A stretch of DNA of 64,000 nt from Cytobacillus suaedae (GCA_014960805.1 CP063163.1:3125001-3189000), one strand, 5' to 3'; shown: positions 51,957-60,916, counted from the first letter of the stretch. Numbers and translations are program-made. Notes: a model not told the origin generated them from the sequence alone.

Positions 51957-52295
51957 TTAAATTTTATTTTTTCTCCATTGAATAAATTCAATAAGTGTTT
52001 TATAGTGTTTGATTTCTTCTTTCTTAACCCCTGTTTCTTTTAACTCCGTAGCTAATTGAATAACATCTGGATCTAAATCATGTTGGTGACTATCCTTTTT
52101 ATCTGGATTTAAGAATGCATCTATTTCTACATCTAATACAGTGGCAATTCTGTTAACAACTTGTAAAGAAGGATTGAGATTTAAATTTCGCTCAATACTA
52201 CTCAAGTAAGATTTAGATATTTGCGCCCGCTTAGCTAATTCTGAAAGAGTTAATCCTTTTTGTTTTCTAAGATTGCCTATTAATTCTCCTAACAA
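51957..52295 (-). CDS. SinR-like HTH regulator embedded in eps operon
   Basis: A 112-residue protein with an N-terminal HTH_3 domain (GLTLSELAKRAQISKSYLSS, IERNLNLNPSLQ) nearly identical in plan to SinR, and a C-terminal segment DPDVIQLATELKETGVKKEE like the SinI/SinR interaction domain. It lies 15 bases after the aminotransferase gene, within the transcription unit, so it is co-expressed with the eps enzymes and could form a feedback loop. It may compete for the same operators or for SinI. Confidence 0.85.
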   Translation of the reverse strand: MLGELIGNLRKQKGLTLSELAKRAQISKSYLSSIERNLNLNPSLQVVNRIATVLDVEIDAFLNPDKKDSHQHDLDPDVIQLATELKETGVKKEEIKHYKTLIEFIQWRKNKI

Positions 52296-52309
52296 GACTC
52301 ATACCCCGT

Positions 52310-53494
52310 TTATTTTGAAATAGATACAGTATCTCTTCTTTTCATTACTGTTAGCCTGATATGCTTTATAACTCTTTCTAAATCATCCTCTGTCATATTT
52401 GAACCAGATGGTAAACATAACCCATTTTGAAAAAGTTGGTCTGAAATACTTTCAGTTTCACTATGAGGAAAATATTTCATTTCACTAAAAACAGGCTGAA
52501 GGTGAAGTGGCTTCCAAACTGGTCTCGCTTCTATATTCTCTTCACTTAAACTTGTTAAAATTTCTAATACCGAAACTCCTGCTTCTTCCTCATTTATTGT
52601 TAAAGCTGTTAACCAGCGATTAGATACAGTGTCTTGTAATTCAGGCATAAATGTAAATCCAGGAAGGTGTGAAAGCTCCTCCGAATAGCGTTGGAAAACG
52701 GTTCTTCTTGCTTCAACCCTTTCCTCTAAAACTTGTAATTGAGCTCTTCCTATTCCAGCTAAGATGTTACTCAATCGGTAATTATACCCGATTTGACTAT
52801 GTTGGTAGTGAGGAGCGTGATCTCTTGCTTGAGTTGCTAGAAATCTTGCTTTCTTTAATGCTTCAATGTCATCCGAAACCAACATTCCTCCACCCGATGT
52901 AGTGATAATCTTATTACCATTAAATGAAAAGATGCCAAACTTTCCAAAAGTTCCACTTGCTTTCCCTTTATATGTAGCTCCTAATGACTCGGCCGCATCT
53001 TCAATAATTGGAACATTGTACTGATTACAGATTGTGATAATGTCATCCATTTTTGCACTTTGCCCATAAAGATTGACCACTATAACTGCTTTAGGAAGAA
53101 TTCCATCTATCACAGCGTCATTAAATGCTCTTTGTAAAGCCACGGGAGACATATTCCAAGTTTCAGGCTCAGAATCAATAAAGACGGGTTCAGCACCTTG
53201 ATAGATAATTGGATTTGCACTTGCTATAAATGTAAGACTTGAGCAAAACACTCTGTCTCCACTTTGTACTCCTAATAAAGAAAGAGCCAAATGAATTGCT
53301 GCCGTTCCCGAACTCACAGCTACTGCTTCACTGGCTCCAACATATTGAGCTATTTCCTTTTCAAATTCATCTACATTTGGTCCAAGAGGAGCAATCCAAT
53401 TGGTATCAAAAGCTTCATTTATGTATTTTAGTTCATTTCCACTCATATGTGGAGAAGATAAATAAATCCGTTTCTTATTCATTGTGACATTCAT
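52310..53494 (-). CDS. epsN: DegT-family sugar aminotransferase (EpsN/PglE-like)
   Basis: A 394-residue PLP enzyme. YLSSPHMSGNELKYINEAFD opens the fold; FSFNGNKIITTSGGGMLV contains the PLP lysine, and GYNYRLSNILAGIGRAQL is typical. It should aminate the 4-keto sugar made by EpsC to give UDP-4-amino-GlcNAc derivative for diacetylbacillosamine. It lies directly after epsM and epsL, the same order as in B. subtilis eps (reversed strand). Confidence 0.88.
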   Translation of the reverse strand: MNVTMNKKRIYLSSPHMSGNELKYINEAFDTNWIAPLGPNVDEFEKEIAQYVGASEAVAVSSGTAAIHLALSLLGVQSGDRVFCSSLTFIASANPIIYQGAEPVFIDSEPETWNMSPVALQRAFNDAVIDGILPKAVIVVNLYGQSAKMDDIITICNQYNVPIIEDAAESLGATYKGKASGTFGKFGIFSFNGNKIITTSGGGMLVSDDIEALKKARFLATQARDHAPHYQHSQIGYNYRLSNILAGIGRAQLQVLEERVEARRTVFQRYSEELSHLPGFTFMPELQDTVSNRWLTALTINEEEAGVSVLEILTSLSEENIEARPVWKPLHLQPVFSEMKYFPHSETESISDQLFQNGLCLPSGSNMTEDDLERVIKHIRLTVMKRRDTVSISK

Positions 53495-53501
53495 TTTTAT
53501 T

Positions 53502-54146
53502 TCACCCAGTTTTCATTTGATTTTTAACGATTGTTTTAGCAGGAGAACCAACAGCAACAGTATTTGCAGGAAGATGATCAATGACTGTTGAACCTGCTCC
53601 GATTGTTGTCCATTCACCAATTATTTTATTTGGTATAATGGTTGCCCCGCTTCCTAACATACAACCCTCAGCTACCTTAACAGTGCCAGTTATTGTACTG
53701 TTAGGACATAAATGAACAAAGTCTTCAACTATACAGTCATGCTCAACTATTGCTCCAGAATTAATGATACAATGATTCCCAATAACCGAATCTGCATTGA
53801 TAATCGTTTTAGGCATGACAACAGTACCTCTCCCAATCTTTGCACTTGGGCTTACACTTGAACTAGGATGGATCACCGTGATAAACTCGTTTTCTGTTAA
53901 CTTCATCATTTCTACCATCATTTTTCTAATTCGGTTATCTCCTATAGCGATAACAAACTTAATTTCTCCGTATTCCTTCTTCAAATCATTAATAGCACTT
54001 TGAGGAGCATAAATGACATCATTCTTAACTTGAACTGTTTCATATTTGTTATCTAGATACCCGATGATATGGAGCCCTTTTGTTGCATGGATAATATCAG
54101 TAATCACCTTACTATGACCGCTATGACCAATAATGACAATTTTCAT
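53502..54146 (-). CDS. epsM: Sugar O/N-acetyltransferase (EpsM/PglD-like)
   Basis: A 214-residue enzyme. An N-terminal Rossmann-like domain (IVIIGHSGHSKVITDII) is followed by hexapeptide repeats (NADSVIGNHCIINSGAIVEH, CPNSTITGTVKV). The conserved His in IVEHDC is the catalytic base of PglD. It acetylates the 4-amino sugar from EpsN. Its start overlaps the epsL stop by one base. Confidence 0.88.
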   Translation of the reverse strand: MKIVIIGHSGHSKVITDIIHATKGLHIIGYLDNKYETVQVKNDVIYAPQSAINDLKKEYGEIKFVIAIGDNRIRKMMVEMMKLTENEFITVIHPSSSVSPSAKIGRGTVVMPKTIINADSVIGNHCIINSGAIVEHDCIVEDFVHLCPNSTITGTVKVAEGCMLGSGATIIPNKIIGEWTTIGAGSTVIDHLPANTVAVGSPAKTIVKNQMKTG

Positions 54147-54754
54147 TAATGACCTCCTCCAACTGATTTAGATCCCTTAAAACTCTCCACGGTTGCGCTC
54201 CCTGGTTGGTTTATGCCGTCCGAAATGAACACTTTATACACCGTCAGAAATAGTATTTTTATATCTAAGTAGATTGATTGATTCCTAACGTACCAAACGT
54301 CTAGCTTGAATTTCTCTTCCCACGAAACATTATTTCTACCATTAACTTGAGCCCACCCTGTTATTCCTGGTCTAACATTATGTCTAAGTGCTTGTTCTTT
54401 TGTATACAGAGGTAAATACTCAACTAGTAAGGGTCTTGGACCAACTAAACTCAAATCTCCTTTTATTACGTTCCATAATTGAGGATATTCATCTAAACTA
54501 TATTTACGCATAAGCCTTCCAAAGGGAGTTAACCTCAAAGCATCTGGAAGAAGCTGTCCAGTTGTATCTTTTTCATCCGTCATCGTTCTAAACTTATATA
54601 ATAGAAATAGATGACCATTCAACCCTGGACGTTCTTGTTTAAAAATAATCGGTGATCCTAGCTTCACTCTGACTAAAAATCCGACTACAACAAAAATTGG
54701 AAATAAACTCACAAGTGTTATGATAGAAACCGATAAGTCAAATAACCTCTTCAT
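54146..54754 (-). CDS. epsL: Initiating sugar transferase (EpsL/PglC-like)
   Basis: A 202-residue monotopic phosphoglycosyl transferase. The N-terminal membrane helix (about 9-29) precedes KQERPGLNGHLFLLYKFRTM, the catalytic Asp-Glu region DEYPQLWNVIKGDLSLVGPR and RPGITGWAQVNGRNN. It transfers phospho-diacetylbacillosamine to undecaprenyl phosphate, the first lipid step. It overlaps the small gene upstream by four bases (ATGA). Confidence 0.9.
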   Translation of the reverse strand: MKRLFDLSVSIITLVSLFPIFVVVGFLVRVKLGSPIIFKQERPGLNGHLFLLYKFRTMTDEKDTTGQLLPDALRLTPFGRLMRKYSLDEYPQLWNVIKGDLSLVGPRPLLVEYLPLYTKEQALRHNVRPGITGWAQVNGRNNVSWEEKFKLDVWYVRNQSIYLDIKILFLTVYKVFISDGINQPGSATVESFKGSKSVGGGH

Positions 54755-54912
54755 TCTTCTTTTACCAAACTAATGGGATCCTGTATTAGTTCTCTCCTAA
54801 TTTCTTCAATCACTTCTTCTAACTGAATGTTTTCTTTTTCCATTCCTTGAACATATATATTCAAGAGTATTTCTTTCAATCTATGCTGATTTAACCCCTC
54901 AGAAATAGCCAT
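54751..54912 (-). CDS. Small acidic protein coupled to epsL
   Basis: A 53-residue frame, below usual size cutoffs: LNQHRLKEILLNIYVQGMEK then a very acidic helix (NIQLEEVIEEIRRELIQ). AGAGAGGGTAGGGAA precedes the ATG and its stop overlaps the epsL start as ATGA, which argues that it is translated. I do not recognise the family. A single amphipathic helix pair suggests a partner-binding adaptor. Confidence 0.6.
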   Translation of the reverse strand: MAISEGLNQHRLKEILLNIYVQGMEKENIQLEEVIEEIRRELIQDPISLVKEE

Positions 54913-54956
54913 TTCCCTACCCTCTCTAACAACTATTTTTCCATAAAAAAAAGTCC

Positions 54957-56000
54957 TTATTTATAAGTTAAAGACTTCATTTCCTGGTTATCACTGTAAC
55001 CATTTGGATTCATATTCTGCCATCGCCAGGCATCTTCACACATCTCATCGATCTGTTTCTTTGCCTTCCAACCTAGTTCACTTCTTGCTTTTTGTGGATC
55101 TGCATAGCAAACAGCTACATCCCCAGCTCTAGGACTAACTATTTTATAAGGAATCTTCTTATCTGACGCTTTTTCAAATGCCGTAATCATCTCTAAGACA
55201 CTATATCCTTTTCCAGTTCCTAAATTATATACTTCACACCCAGTTGAAATTGTCGCCCTTTTTAAAGCTCTCAAGTGTCCAAATGCCAAGTCAACAACAT
55301 GGATATAATCTCTTACACCTGTACCATCTGCAGTTGGGTATTGATCACCAAAAACACTAAGTTCCTTAAGTTTTCCAATTGCAACTTGCGTTATAAATGG
55401 TATAAGGTTATTCGGGATACCATTAGGATCTTCTCCAATCAGTCCACTAGAGTGGGCACCAACCGGATTAAAATATCTTAAGATAGAAATACTCCATTGA
55501 TTATCAGATTGATAAAGATCTTTTAACATTTCCTCGATCATCAACTTTGTACGACCATAAGGGTTTAACGCTCCTAAAGGACTGTCCTCAGATATTGGAA
55601 ACGTTTTTGGGGTACCATAAACCGTTGCAGATGAACTAAAGATTAATTTTTTCACATTATGTCTTTGCATAGCTTTGCAAAGAGCCAGTGTACTAGTAAT
55701 ATTGGTATGATAATATTTAAGAGGAAAATTAACAGACTCTCCAACTGCTTTTAAACCTGCAAAATGTATCACTGCTTCAATTTCATTTTCTGTAAAGACT
55801 TGATCCAATTTACCCTCATCTAACAAATCAATAGGGTAAAACTTAAACGAACGTCCTGTAATATCTGTAATTCTATCAATCACTTCTGGTTTACTGTTGC
55901 TAAAGTTATCCAAAACGACAATCTCATAATTTGCATTTAGTAGCTCAACACATGTATGACTTCCTATGTATCCAGCTCCCCCTGTTATTAGTACAGCCAT
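54957..56000 (-). CDS. galE: UDP-glucose 4-epimerase
   Basis: A 347-residue SDR epimerase: VLITGGAGYIGSHTCVELL, SSSATVYGTPKTFP and NPYGRTKLMIEEML (Y-x3-K). The C-terminal LGWKAKKQIDEMCEDAWRWQ is diagnostic of GalE. It supplies UDP-galactose for the EPS. It lies in the eps unit between epsG and the small coupled gene. Confidence 0.93.
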   Translation of the reverse strand: MAVLITGGAGYIGSHTCVELLNANYEIVVLDNFSNSKPEVIDRITDITGRSFKFYPIDLLDEGKLDQVFTENEIEAVIHFAGLKAVGESVNFPLKYYHTNITSTLALCKAMQRHNVKKLIFSSSATVYGTPKTFPISEDSPLGALNPYGRTKLMIEEMLKDLYQSDNQWSISILRYFNPVGAHSSGLIGEDPNGIPNNLIPFITQVAIGKLKELSVFGDQYPTADGTGVRDYIHVVDLAFGHLRALKRATISTGCEVYNLGTGKGYSVLEMITAFEKASDKKIPYKIVSPRAGDVAVCYADPQKARSELGWKAKKQIDEMCEDAWRWQNMNPNGYSDNQEMKSLTYK

Positions 56001-56022
56001 CTAAATCCTCCTTTCACTTTCT

Positions 56023-57099
56023 TTATCCAAAGAAACGGCTTATATACCTGACATTTAGATTCAAAACACTTTCGTAAAAGTAATATGCAAAATAACAACT
56101 TAGCAGCCCTAAGTAAACTAGCTTTTGCTGTCTCTCTTTAAATAAATGTATTGTCCAAGACACTAAGACTAGTTGATATAGTTCAAAATAAATATTAAAC
56201 CTGGCAAAAATCCAATTTGCGGTTGATATAATCATAAAAGCTAATCCTACTAATGCCATATTCACAAACACGTCACTTTGTGGGAATATTTGTCGTAGCT
56301 TTTCTCTTCCTAAAAACGCTATAACCAATGGAGCTGCAAAAACAATCACTCGAATAATATTTGCCCCACCTTCGTCGAAATCGCTATATACACTATATTG
56401 AGTATTTTCAATAGCAGAAAATAGTACAGTAGACATCTGGTTAAAGCCCATAACGATAACTGCAGCAAAAAATAAAAGAACTAAAGTTGCCTTTGTCCAC
56501 GGTTTATAACGTACTAGAAAATAAACAAGAATTAAGACAAGTGCACTCTGATGAAATAAAGATGCAAATACAACCACTAAAAAATACTTAACCATATTCC
56601 CCTCTATTAAAAACTTAGTACCCGCAAAGAGGATAGCAGCAGCTAAACATTGTCTAATTCCATTCATTGTAACTAGAAACAAACCTCCCGTGATATAGAC
56701 ATAGATACTCAACTCAACGAGCCTTGAGTACTTGTAAAACACAAGGAGGATTAATAGATTCGTAACAAAAGCAGTTATAAAGATTAGGGGTTGAGGGTCA
56801 TTTGTATACATTTTTAAAATCATTTGAAGTATAGCAAAGCCAATATCATCTTGTGCTTTAACATATTCCCACGTGAAATCATTTATAATGTAGGCATGTT
56901 TATAGAATGGCGTATCTCCGATATTGTGACGCAAACCAGAAACAACAATAAAAGATAATATTGAGAATAGAAATAACAATTTATTTGGTTGCACTTTTAT
57001 GATTGAACCTGAACTATTCATTACTAGATTTGTTGAAAAATATCTAGCTAAAAGAGCGAATGAAAATACTAAAACAAGGTTAATCCATAGGACAGTCAT
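56023..57099 (-). CDS. epsG: EpsG family polysaccharide polymerase-like protein
   Basis: A 358-residue integral membrane protein with about ten helices. The N-terminal VVSGLRHNIGDTPFYKHAY and GFAILQMILK segments and NGIRQCLAAAILFAG are typical of the EpsG family, thought to act like Wzy in polymerising lipid-linked repeats. It lies between galE and gtaB. Confidence 0.88.
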   Translation of the reverse strand: MTVLWINLVLVFSFALLARYFSTNLVMNSSGSIIKVQPNKLLFLFSILSFIVVSGLRHNIGDTPFYKHAYIINDFTWEYVKAQDDIGFAILQMILKMYTNDPQPLIFITAFVTNLLILLVFYKYSRLVELSIYVYITGGLFLVTMNGIRQCLAAAILFAGTKFLIEGNMVKYFLVVVFASLFHQSALVLILVYFLVRYKPWTKATLVLLFFAAVIVMGFNQMSTVLFSAIENTQYSVYSDFDEGGANIIRVIVFAAPLVIAFLGREKLRQIFPQSDVFVNMALVGLAFMIISTANWIFARFNIYFELYQLVLVSWTIHLFKERQQKLVYLGLLSCYFAYYFYESVLNLNVRYISRFFG

Positions 57100-57136
57100 A
57101 CTATAAGTCCTTTCTTAAAACTGAAACTGCTATACG

Positions 57137-58021
57137 TTACTTAATAAGTTCTTTATCCAGCTTTGCGGCTAGATAGTCCAATAAATGTGCCCTTAAATCT
57201 TCCCTCTTTAGAGCAAATTCTATCGTTGTCTGGATAAAGCCCATTTTTTCACCAACATCATAGCGAGTTCCTTCAAAATCATAGGCATAAACTGCTTCAT
57301 GCTGATTAAGCCCCGCAATCGCATCCGTTAACTGTATTTCGCCACCTGCACCAGGATGTTGTTTTCCAAGAATGTTAAAGATTCTTGGATTTAAAATATA
57401 GCGCCCCATTATGGCTAGATTCGATGGAGCTTCCTCTTGTTTAGGTTTTTCAACTAAACTGTTAACACTGTAGAATCGCTCTCCAATTTGGTTTCCATCA
57501 ACAATTCCATATCGAGTAACTTCATTCTTAGGTACAGTTTGAACTCCTAAGATAGATGCATTGTAACGTTCGTATTGCTCAATCATTTGCTTTAAGCATG
57601 GCTTTTCAGCTGAGACAATGTCGTCACCAAGTAGCACAGCAAATGGTTCATCACCAATGAATTTACGTGCACACCAAATCGCATGACCTAATCCCTTAGG
57701 TTCTTTTTGACGAATATAATGGATATCAACTAGTTTCGATGATTTTTGTACTTCTTCTAATAATTCAAATTTACCTTTATCGAATAAATTTTGTTCTAGT
57801 TCAAATGAATGATCAAAGTGATCCTCGATGGCACGTTTACCTTTTCCAGTAACGATAATGATATCTTCAATTCCTGATTCTACAGCTTCTTCAATAATGT
57901 ATTGAATTGTTGGTTTATCAACAATTGGCAGCATTTCTTTTGGCATTGCTTTCGTTGCAGGAAGAAATCTAGTTCCAAGTCCTGCTGCTGGGATAATTGC
58001 TTTTCTTACTTTTTTCATCAT
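57137..58021 (-). CDS. gtaB: UTP-glucose-1-phosphate uridylyltransferase
   Basis: A 294-residue nucleotidyltransferase: [20 protein letters not shown] with the catalytic Arg, [20 protein letters not shown], and FAVLLGDDI. It makes UDP-glucose, substrate for GalE and other eps enzymes. As B. subtilis keeps gtaB elsewhere, its presence inside the operon points to dedicated precursor supply. Confidence 0.93.
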   Translation of the reverse strand: MMKKVRKAIIPAAGLGTRFLPATKAMPKEMLPIVDKPTIQYIIEEAVESGIEDIIIVTGKGKRAIEDHFDHSFELEQNLFDKGKFELLEEVQKSSKLVDIHYIRQKEPKGLGHAIWCARKFIGDEPFAVLLGDDIVSAEKPCLKQMIEQYERYNASILGVQTVPKNEVTRYGIVDGNQIGERFYSVNSLVEKPKQEEAPSNLAIMGRYILNPRIFNILGKQHPGAGGEIQLTDAIAGLNQHEAVYAYDFEGTRYDVGEKMGFIQTTIEFALKREDLRAHLLDYLAAKLDKELIK

Positions 58022-58033
58022 AATTTGCTCCTT

Positions 58034-59860
58034 TTAACCTGGGACTGATAATAGCTTCTGAGGTACATGCTTACGATTCGCTAACTTTAACAGTTCATCC
58101 CTGAGTTCTTCTTTTGATAGTGTTGTATAGGTAGAGATAAGCCCTTCAATTTCACTAATATAAAGATTGGCGGTTTTTCCAACATAGATTTTTGGATAAA
58201 CCTGCTCTTCATGAACTTCCTCATCTTTTAGAAGTTCTTCAAATAGTTTTTCACCTGGTCTCATTCCCGAATACTCAATGCCAATTTCATCAAGTGAATT
58301 ACCAGAAAGCTTAATTAGATTTTTTGCCAAATCTACTATTTTAACTGGATCTCCCATATCAAGGACAAAAATTTCCCCACCTTTTGCAAGGGAACCAGCT
58401 TGGATCACTAAACGTGAAGCTTCAGGTATTGTCATAAAATAGCGAACCATTTCAGGGTGGGTAACTGTAACAGGTCCACCTTTTTCGATTTGCTTTTTAA
58501 AAAGTGGAATGACACTGCCTCGACTGCCTAACACATTACCGAATCGGACAGCAACAAATTTTGTATTACTGTATTTATCCATATTTTGAATAAGCATTTC
58601 CGCTAATCTTTTCGTTGCTCCCATCACACTTGTTGGATTTACAGCCTTATCGGTTGAAACCATGACGAACGTTTCAACCCCGTGCCAGGATGCAGCATTG
58701 GCCACATTTCTTGTACCGATAAGATTGTTCTTAACTGCAACGTCAGGATTTTTTTCCATAAGTGGTACATGCTTGTGAGCTGCAGCATGATAAACAACAT
58801 GTGGATGATATGTATGCATTACTCTCATCATTTGCTTTTCATCCTGAAGCTCAGCAATCTCGGTTATGAATTCGATATCTGTTTTGCCATAGGTTTCTTT
58901 TAATTCCATTTCAATAGAATAAATACTATTTTCCCCATGCCCTAACAGGATCAGCTGTTTTGGAGTAAACTTTGAAATTTGTCTACAAATCTCTGAGCCT
59001 ATCGACCCACCAGCTCCCGTTACTAACACGACTTTATCAGTCACATATTCTGATATACTTTCAATATCAAGCTCAACTTGTTCTCTTCCTAGTAAATCTT
59101 CTACTTGTACATCCCGGAACTGACTAACCGAAACCTTTCCAGTAATTAAGTCTTCTAACATTGGTAGAATTTGAGTTTTCGCTTTCGTTTTTGCACATTC
59201 TTGAAAAATCATGTTTAGTTCACGTTTACCTAGTGATGGAATTGCAATTATAATATTTTCGATTGCTAATTCCTTAACGACATTCTCAATATGTTCAACG
59301 CCACCTACAACTGGTAAACCCAATATATCGAGTTTTTGTTTTTTCGAACTATCGTCAATGAAAGCTACTGCTACTAACTTGCTATCATTGGCTTGCTCAA
59401 GTTGTCTAGCAACCATTTGGCCAGCTGATCCTGCTCCAACTATGAGAGTTCGTTTTTTATTATCAGCTTTTTTAATTAAAGTATTTCGATACAATCTCCA
59501 AAAGAAGCGAGATCCACCAATTAAAAGCATATGTAGCATCCATGTAACGGCAAGTAATCGGAAATGAATCTCTTGGAGCATAACTAGTTGTATAACCGCT
59601 GAAGTTACAAGGGAAAATGTAACACCCTTTAATATAATAATGAGTTCGCCAACACTAGCGTATTCCCACGCTTTTTTGTAAAGCTTATATCTTAATGAGA
59701 AGATTTGGTGACTTATAAGAATCACAGTTGAAGTTAAAATAATAGGTAGTGTAAATACATGAATATCTGCATTAACTAAGAAACTACTAATAAAAATGGC
59801 TGTTAAAACAAAGCACGAGTCAATCATAATGAAAAATGATAGTCTCTGACGGTAGGTCAT
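58034..59860 (-). CDS. epsC: UDP-GlcNAc 4,6-dehydratase EpsC (PglF-like)
   Basis: A 608-residue membrane-bound enzyme. Four membrane helices (about 10-120) lead into a Rossmann domain (IVGAGSAGQMVARQL) and an extended SDR catalytic domain (LVTGAGGSIGSEICRQISKF; STDKAVNPTSVMGATKR, where Met replaces the usual Tyr as in PglF). It begins the diacetylbacillosamine route. First enzyme gene of the eps unit; epsA and epsB (chain-length regulator and tyrosine kinase) are not present upstream. Confidence 0.92.
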   Translation of the reverse strand: MTYRQRLSFFIMIDSCFVLTAIFISSFLVNADIHVFTLPIILTSTVILISHQIFSLRYKLYKKAWEYASVGELIIILKGVTFSLVTSAVIQLVMLQEIHFRLLAVTWMLHMLLIGGSRFFWRLYRNTLIKKADNKKRTLIVGAGSAGQMVARQLEQANDSKLVAVAFIDDSSKKQKLDILGLPVVGGVEHIENVVKELAIENIIIAIPSLGKRELNMIFQECAKTKAKTQILPMLEDLITGKVSVSQFRDVQVEDLLGREQVELDIESISEYVTDKVVLVTGAGGSIGSEICRQISKFTPKQLILLGHGENSIYSIEMELKETYGKTDIEFITEIAELQDEKQMMRVMHTYHPHVVYHAAAHKHVPLMEKNPDVAVKNNLIGTRNVANAASWHGVETFVMVSTDKAVNPTSVMGATKRLAEMLIQNMDKYSNTKFVAVRFGNVLGSRGSVIPLFKKQIEKGGPVTVTHPEMVRYFMTIPEASRLVIQAGSLAKGGEIFVLDMGDPVKIVDLAKNLIKLSGNSLDEIGIEYSGMRPGEKLFEELLKDEEVHEEQVYPKIYVGKTANLYISEIEGLISTYTTLSKEELRDELLKLANRKHVPQKLLSVPG

Positions 59861-59890
59861 AGCTTTTCCCCTTCCATAAACTGTTTTTTC

Positions 59891-60031
59891 TTATTCTGCA
59901 TGAAATGATCTCGCTTTTATCGCATACTCAATGAGTTTTTTTATTTCTACTAATTGTTCCTTCGTTGCATCCTGTTTGATATACCTAACAGCCTTCTTAA
60001 TCGACTTTGGAAATTTATCAAATTCCTTCAT
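59891..60031 (-). CDS. Small basic protein in eps leader
   Basis: A 46-residue frame between the eps promoter and epsC: FDKFPKSIKKAVRYIKQD then ATKEQLVEIKKLIEYAIKAR. The two helices separated by D-A-T-K suggest a helix-turn-helix hairpin like that of SinI-type proteins, but I see no specific SinI residues. AAGGAG lies 14 bases upstream and AGGA closer. Codon use looks real. Family unknown. Confidence 0.55.
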   Translation of the reverse strand: MKEFDKFPKSIKKAVRYIKQDATKEQLVEIKKLIEYAIKARSFHAE

Positions 60032-60070
60032 ATATCCTAATACAGCTCCTTACATCAATGATTTTAATAG

Positions 60071-60127
60071 TTAAAGTTCTTAACAATAAGGTCTTAAACT
60101 AGAAAACCTTACTGTTAAAAACTTTAA
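60071..60127. repeat. Long imperfect hairpin in eps leader
   Basis: TTAAAGTT-x-TTAACA-x-TAAGGT pairs with ACCTTA-x-TGTTAA-x-AACTTTAA, a stem of about 22 positions with symmetric mismatches. It has no T tail, so it is not a standard terminator. It follows the EAR-like element in the direction of transcription. Confidence 0.6.
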
Positions 60128-60130
60128 TGA

Positions 60131-60247
60131 ATCGGGCATCTAACCCGCCCTCACATCATACTCTTGACAACAAATGTGTCTAAGGTTTATTCAACCCACA
60201 GCATGATCGAGTGCCTCCATAGATATAGGCAAGGAGACATCACCAAA
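60131..60247 (-). ncRNA. EAR-like structured leader RNA of eps operon
   Basis: The minus strand shows several nested stems in about 117 nt: TGCC...GGCA around 60200-60230, GGTTGAATAAACC, an outer CTCGATCAT...ATGATGTGAG pairing, and a GGGCGGGTTAGATGCCC hairpin (60133-60150). B. subtilis carries the eps-associated RNA (EAR) of similar size upstream of epsC, an antitermination element for long eps transcripts. Location, strand and the conserved-looking CACTCGATCATGCTGTGGG fit. Identification from memory, not from a covariance search. Confidence 0.5.
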
Positions 60248-60266
60248 TCTTAAATAGAACATTTAA

Positions 60267-60282
60267 CTTCTTTATTAAGAAC
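60267..60282. promoter_or_regulatory. SinR-type element downstream of eps promoter
   Basis: CTTCTTTATTAAGAAC, one base off in the left arm, in the transcribed eps leader between promoter and EAR-like RNA. Confidence 0.4.
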
Positions 60283-60402
60283 ACAACTACAAAAAATATT
60301 ACAGACATTCGTCTAGTATGTACCAAGTGATTTAATTGAAAAAATTTTTAGTACAAATAAATGCTTATTAGTTTTGTTCAAACTGGAAAACTTATTAAAG
60401 TT

Positions 60403-60431
60403 AGTTTAGTTCTTTATAAAGAACAAGTCAA
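60403..60431 (-). promoter_or_regulatory. eps operon promoter
   Basis: TTGACT (60426-60431), a 17-base spacer and TAAACT (60403-60408) on the minus strand. The spacer is almost entirely a 16-base perfect palindrome, GTTCTTTATAAAGAAC. The 434-base leader before the small gene at 60031 has no other gene. Confidence 0.7.
60409..60424. promoter_or_regulatory. SinR-type operator inside eps promoter spacer
   Basis: GTTCTTTATAAAGAAC, a perfect palindrome lying exactly between -35 and -10 of the eps promoter. Repressor binding here would exclude RNA polymerase. Confidence 0.75.
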
Positions 60432-60465
60432 CCTGTTTTTTATATTTTTTTCCTTTTACTAATAC

Positions 60466-60813
60466 CTATGAACTACATTTTATTTCTTTCCCAAGTGATA
60501 GTGCTAGTTCTTTTAACTCAGTAACTGTAATGTTATGTTTTTTTAATTCCTCAGATAGAAGTCTTAGTTCAGTTTGGTCAAATAGTTCGGATCCTTCCTT
60601 GTTCAAAAATGTCTTTTGATAACTGAAGAAATAGGAAATATCAATATCAAAGTAATTTGACAAGTCCTCCAAGAAATCAATTGCCGGTTTTCTACTCCCA
60701 CGTTCAATTTTTGATAAATTGCTGTAGTTAAACTGAACGGCTTCCCCTAATTCCTTTAACGTCATCCCACGTTCAATTCTTAATTCTTTAATACGGTCTC
60801 CTATGTGCTTCAT
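60466..60813 (-). CDS. XRE-family HTH regulator
   Basis: A 115-residue regulator with an N-terminal HTH_3 domain (IGDRIKELRIERGMTLKELG; FNYSNLSKIERGSRKP) and a C-terminal part ending in a helix (EELKKHNITVTELKELALSL). It does not carry the SinI-binding motif clearly and is more distant from SinR than the other three regulators. It is divergent from the SinR-like gene at 61107, with three operator-like elements between them, and lies just upstream of the eps promoter. Confidence 0.85.
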   Translation of the reverse strand: MKHIGDRIKELRIERGMTLKELGEAVQFNYSNLSKIERGSRKPAIDFLEDLSNYFDIDISYFFSYQKTFLNKEGSELFDQTELRLLSEELKKHNITVTELKELALSLGKEIKCSS

Positions 60814-60851
60814 TTATTTTCTATCACCTCTATGTACTAAAAGAACGATTT

Positions 60852-60879
60852 GTTCTTTATAAAGAATAAGAACACTATA
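60852..60879 (-). promoter_or_regulatory. Promoter and operator of the XRE gene
   Basis: On the minus strand a TATAGT -10 (60874-60879), with TGA before it and a weak TTGTTC -35 17 bases upstream, is followed directly by GTTCTTTATAAAGAAT (60852-60867), an operator-like element with one base changed. Confidence 0.5.
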
Positions 60880-60916
60880 TCATGAATTGTCAGTTTGAAC
60901 AATACATTTAAAAAAC

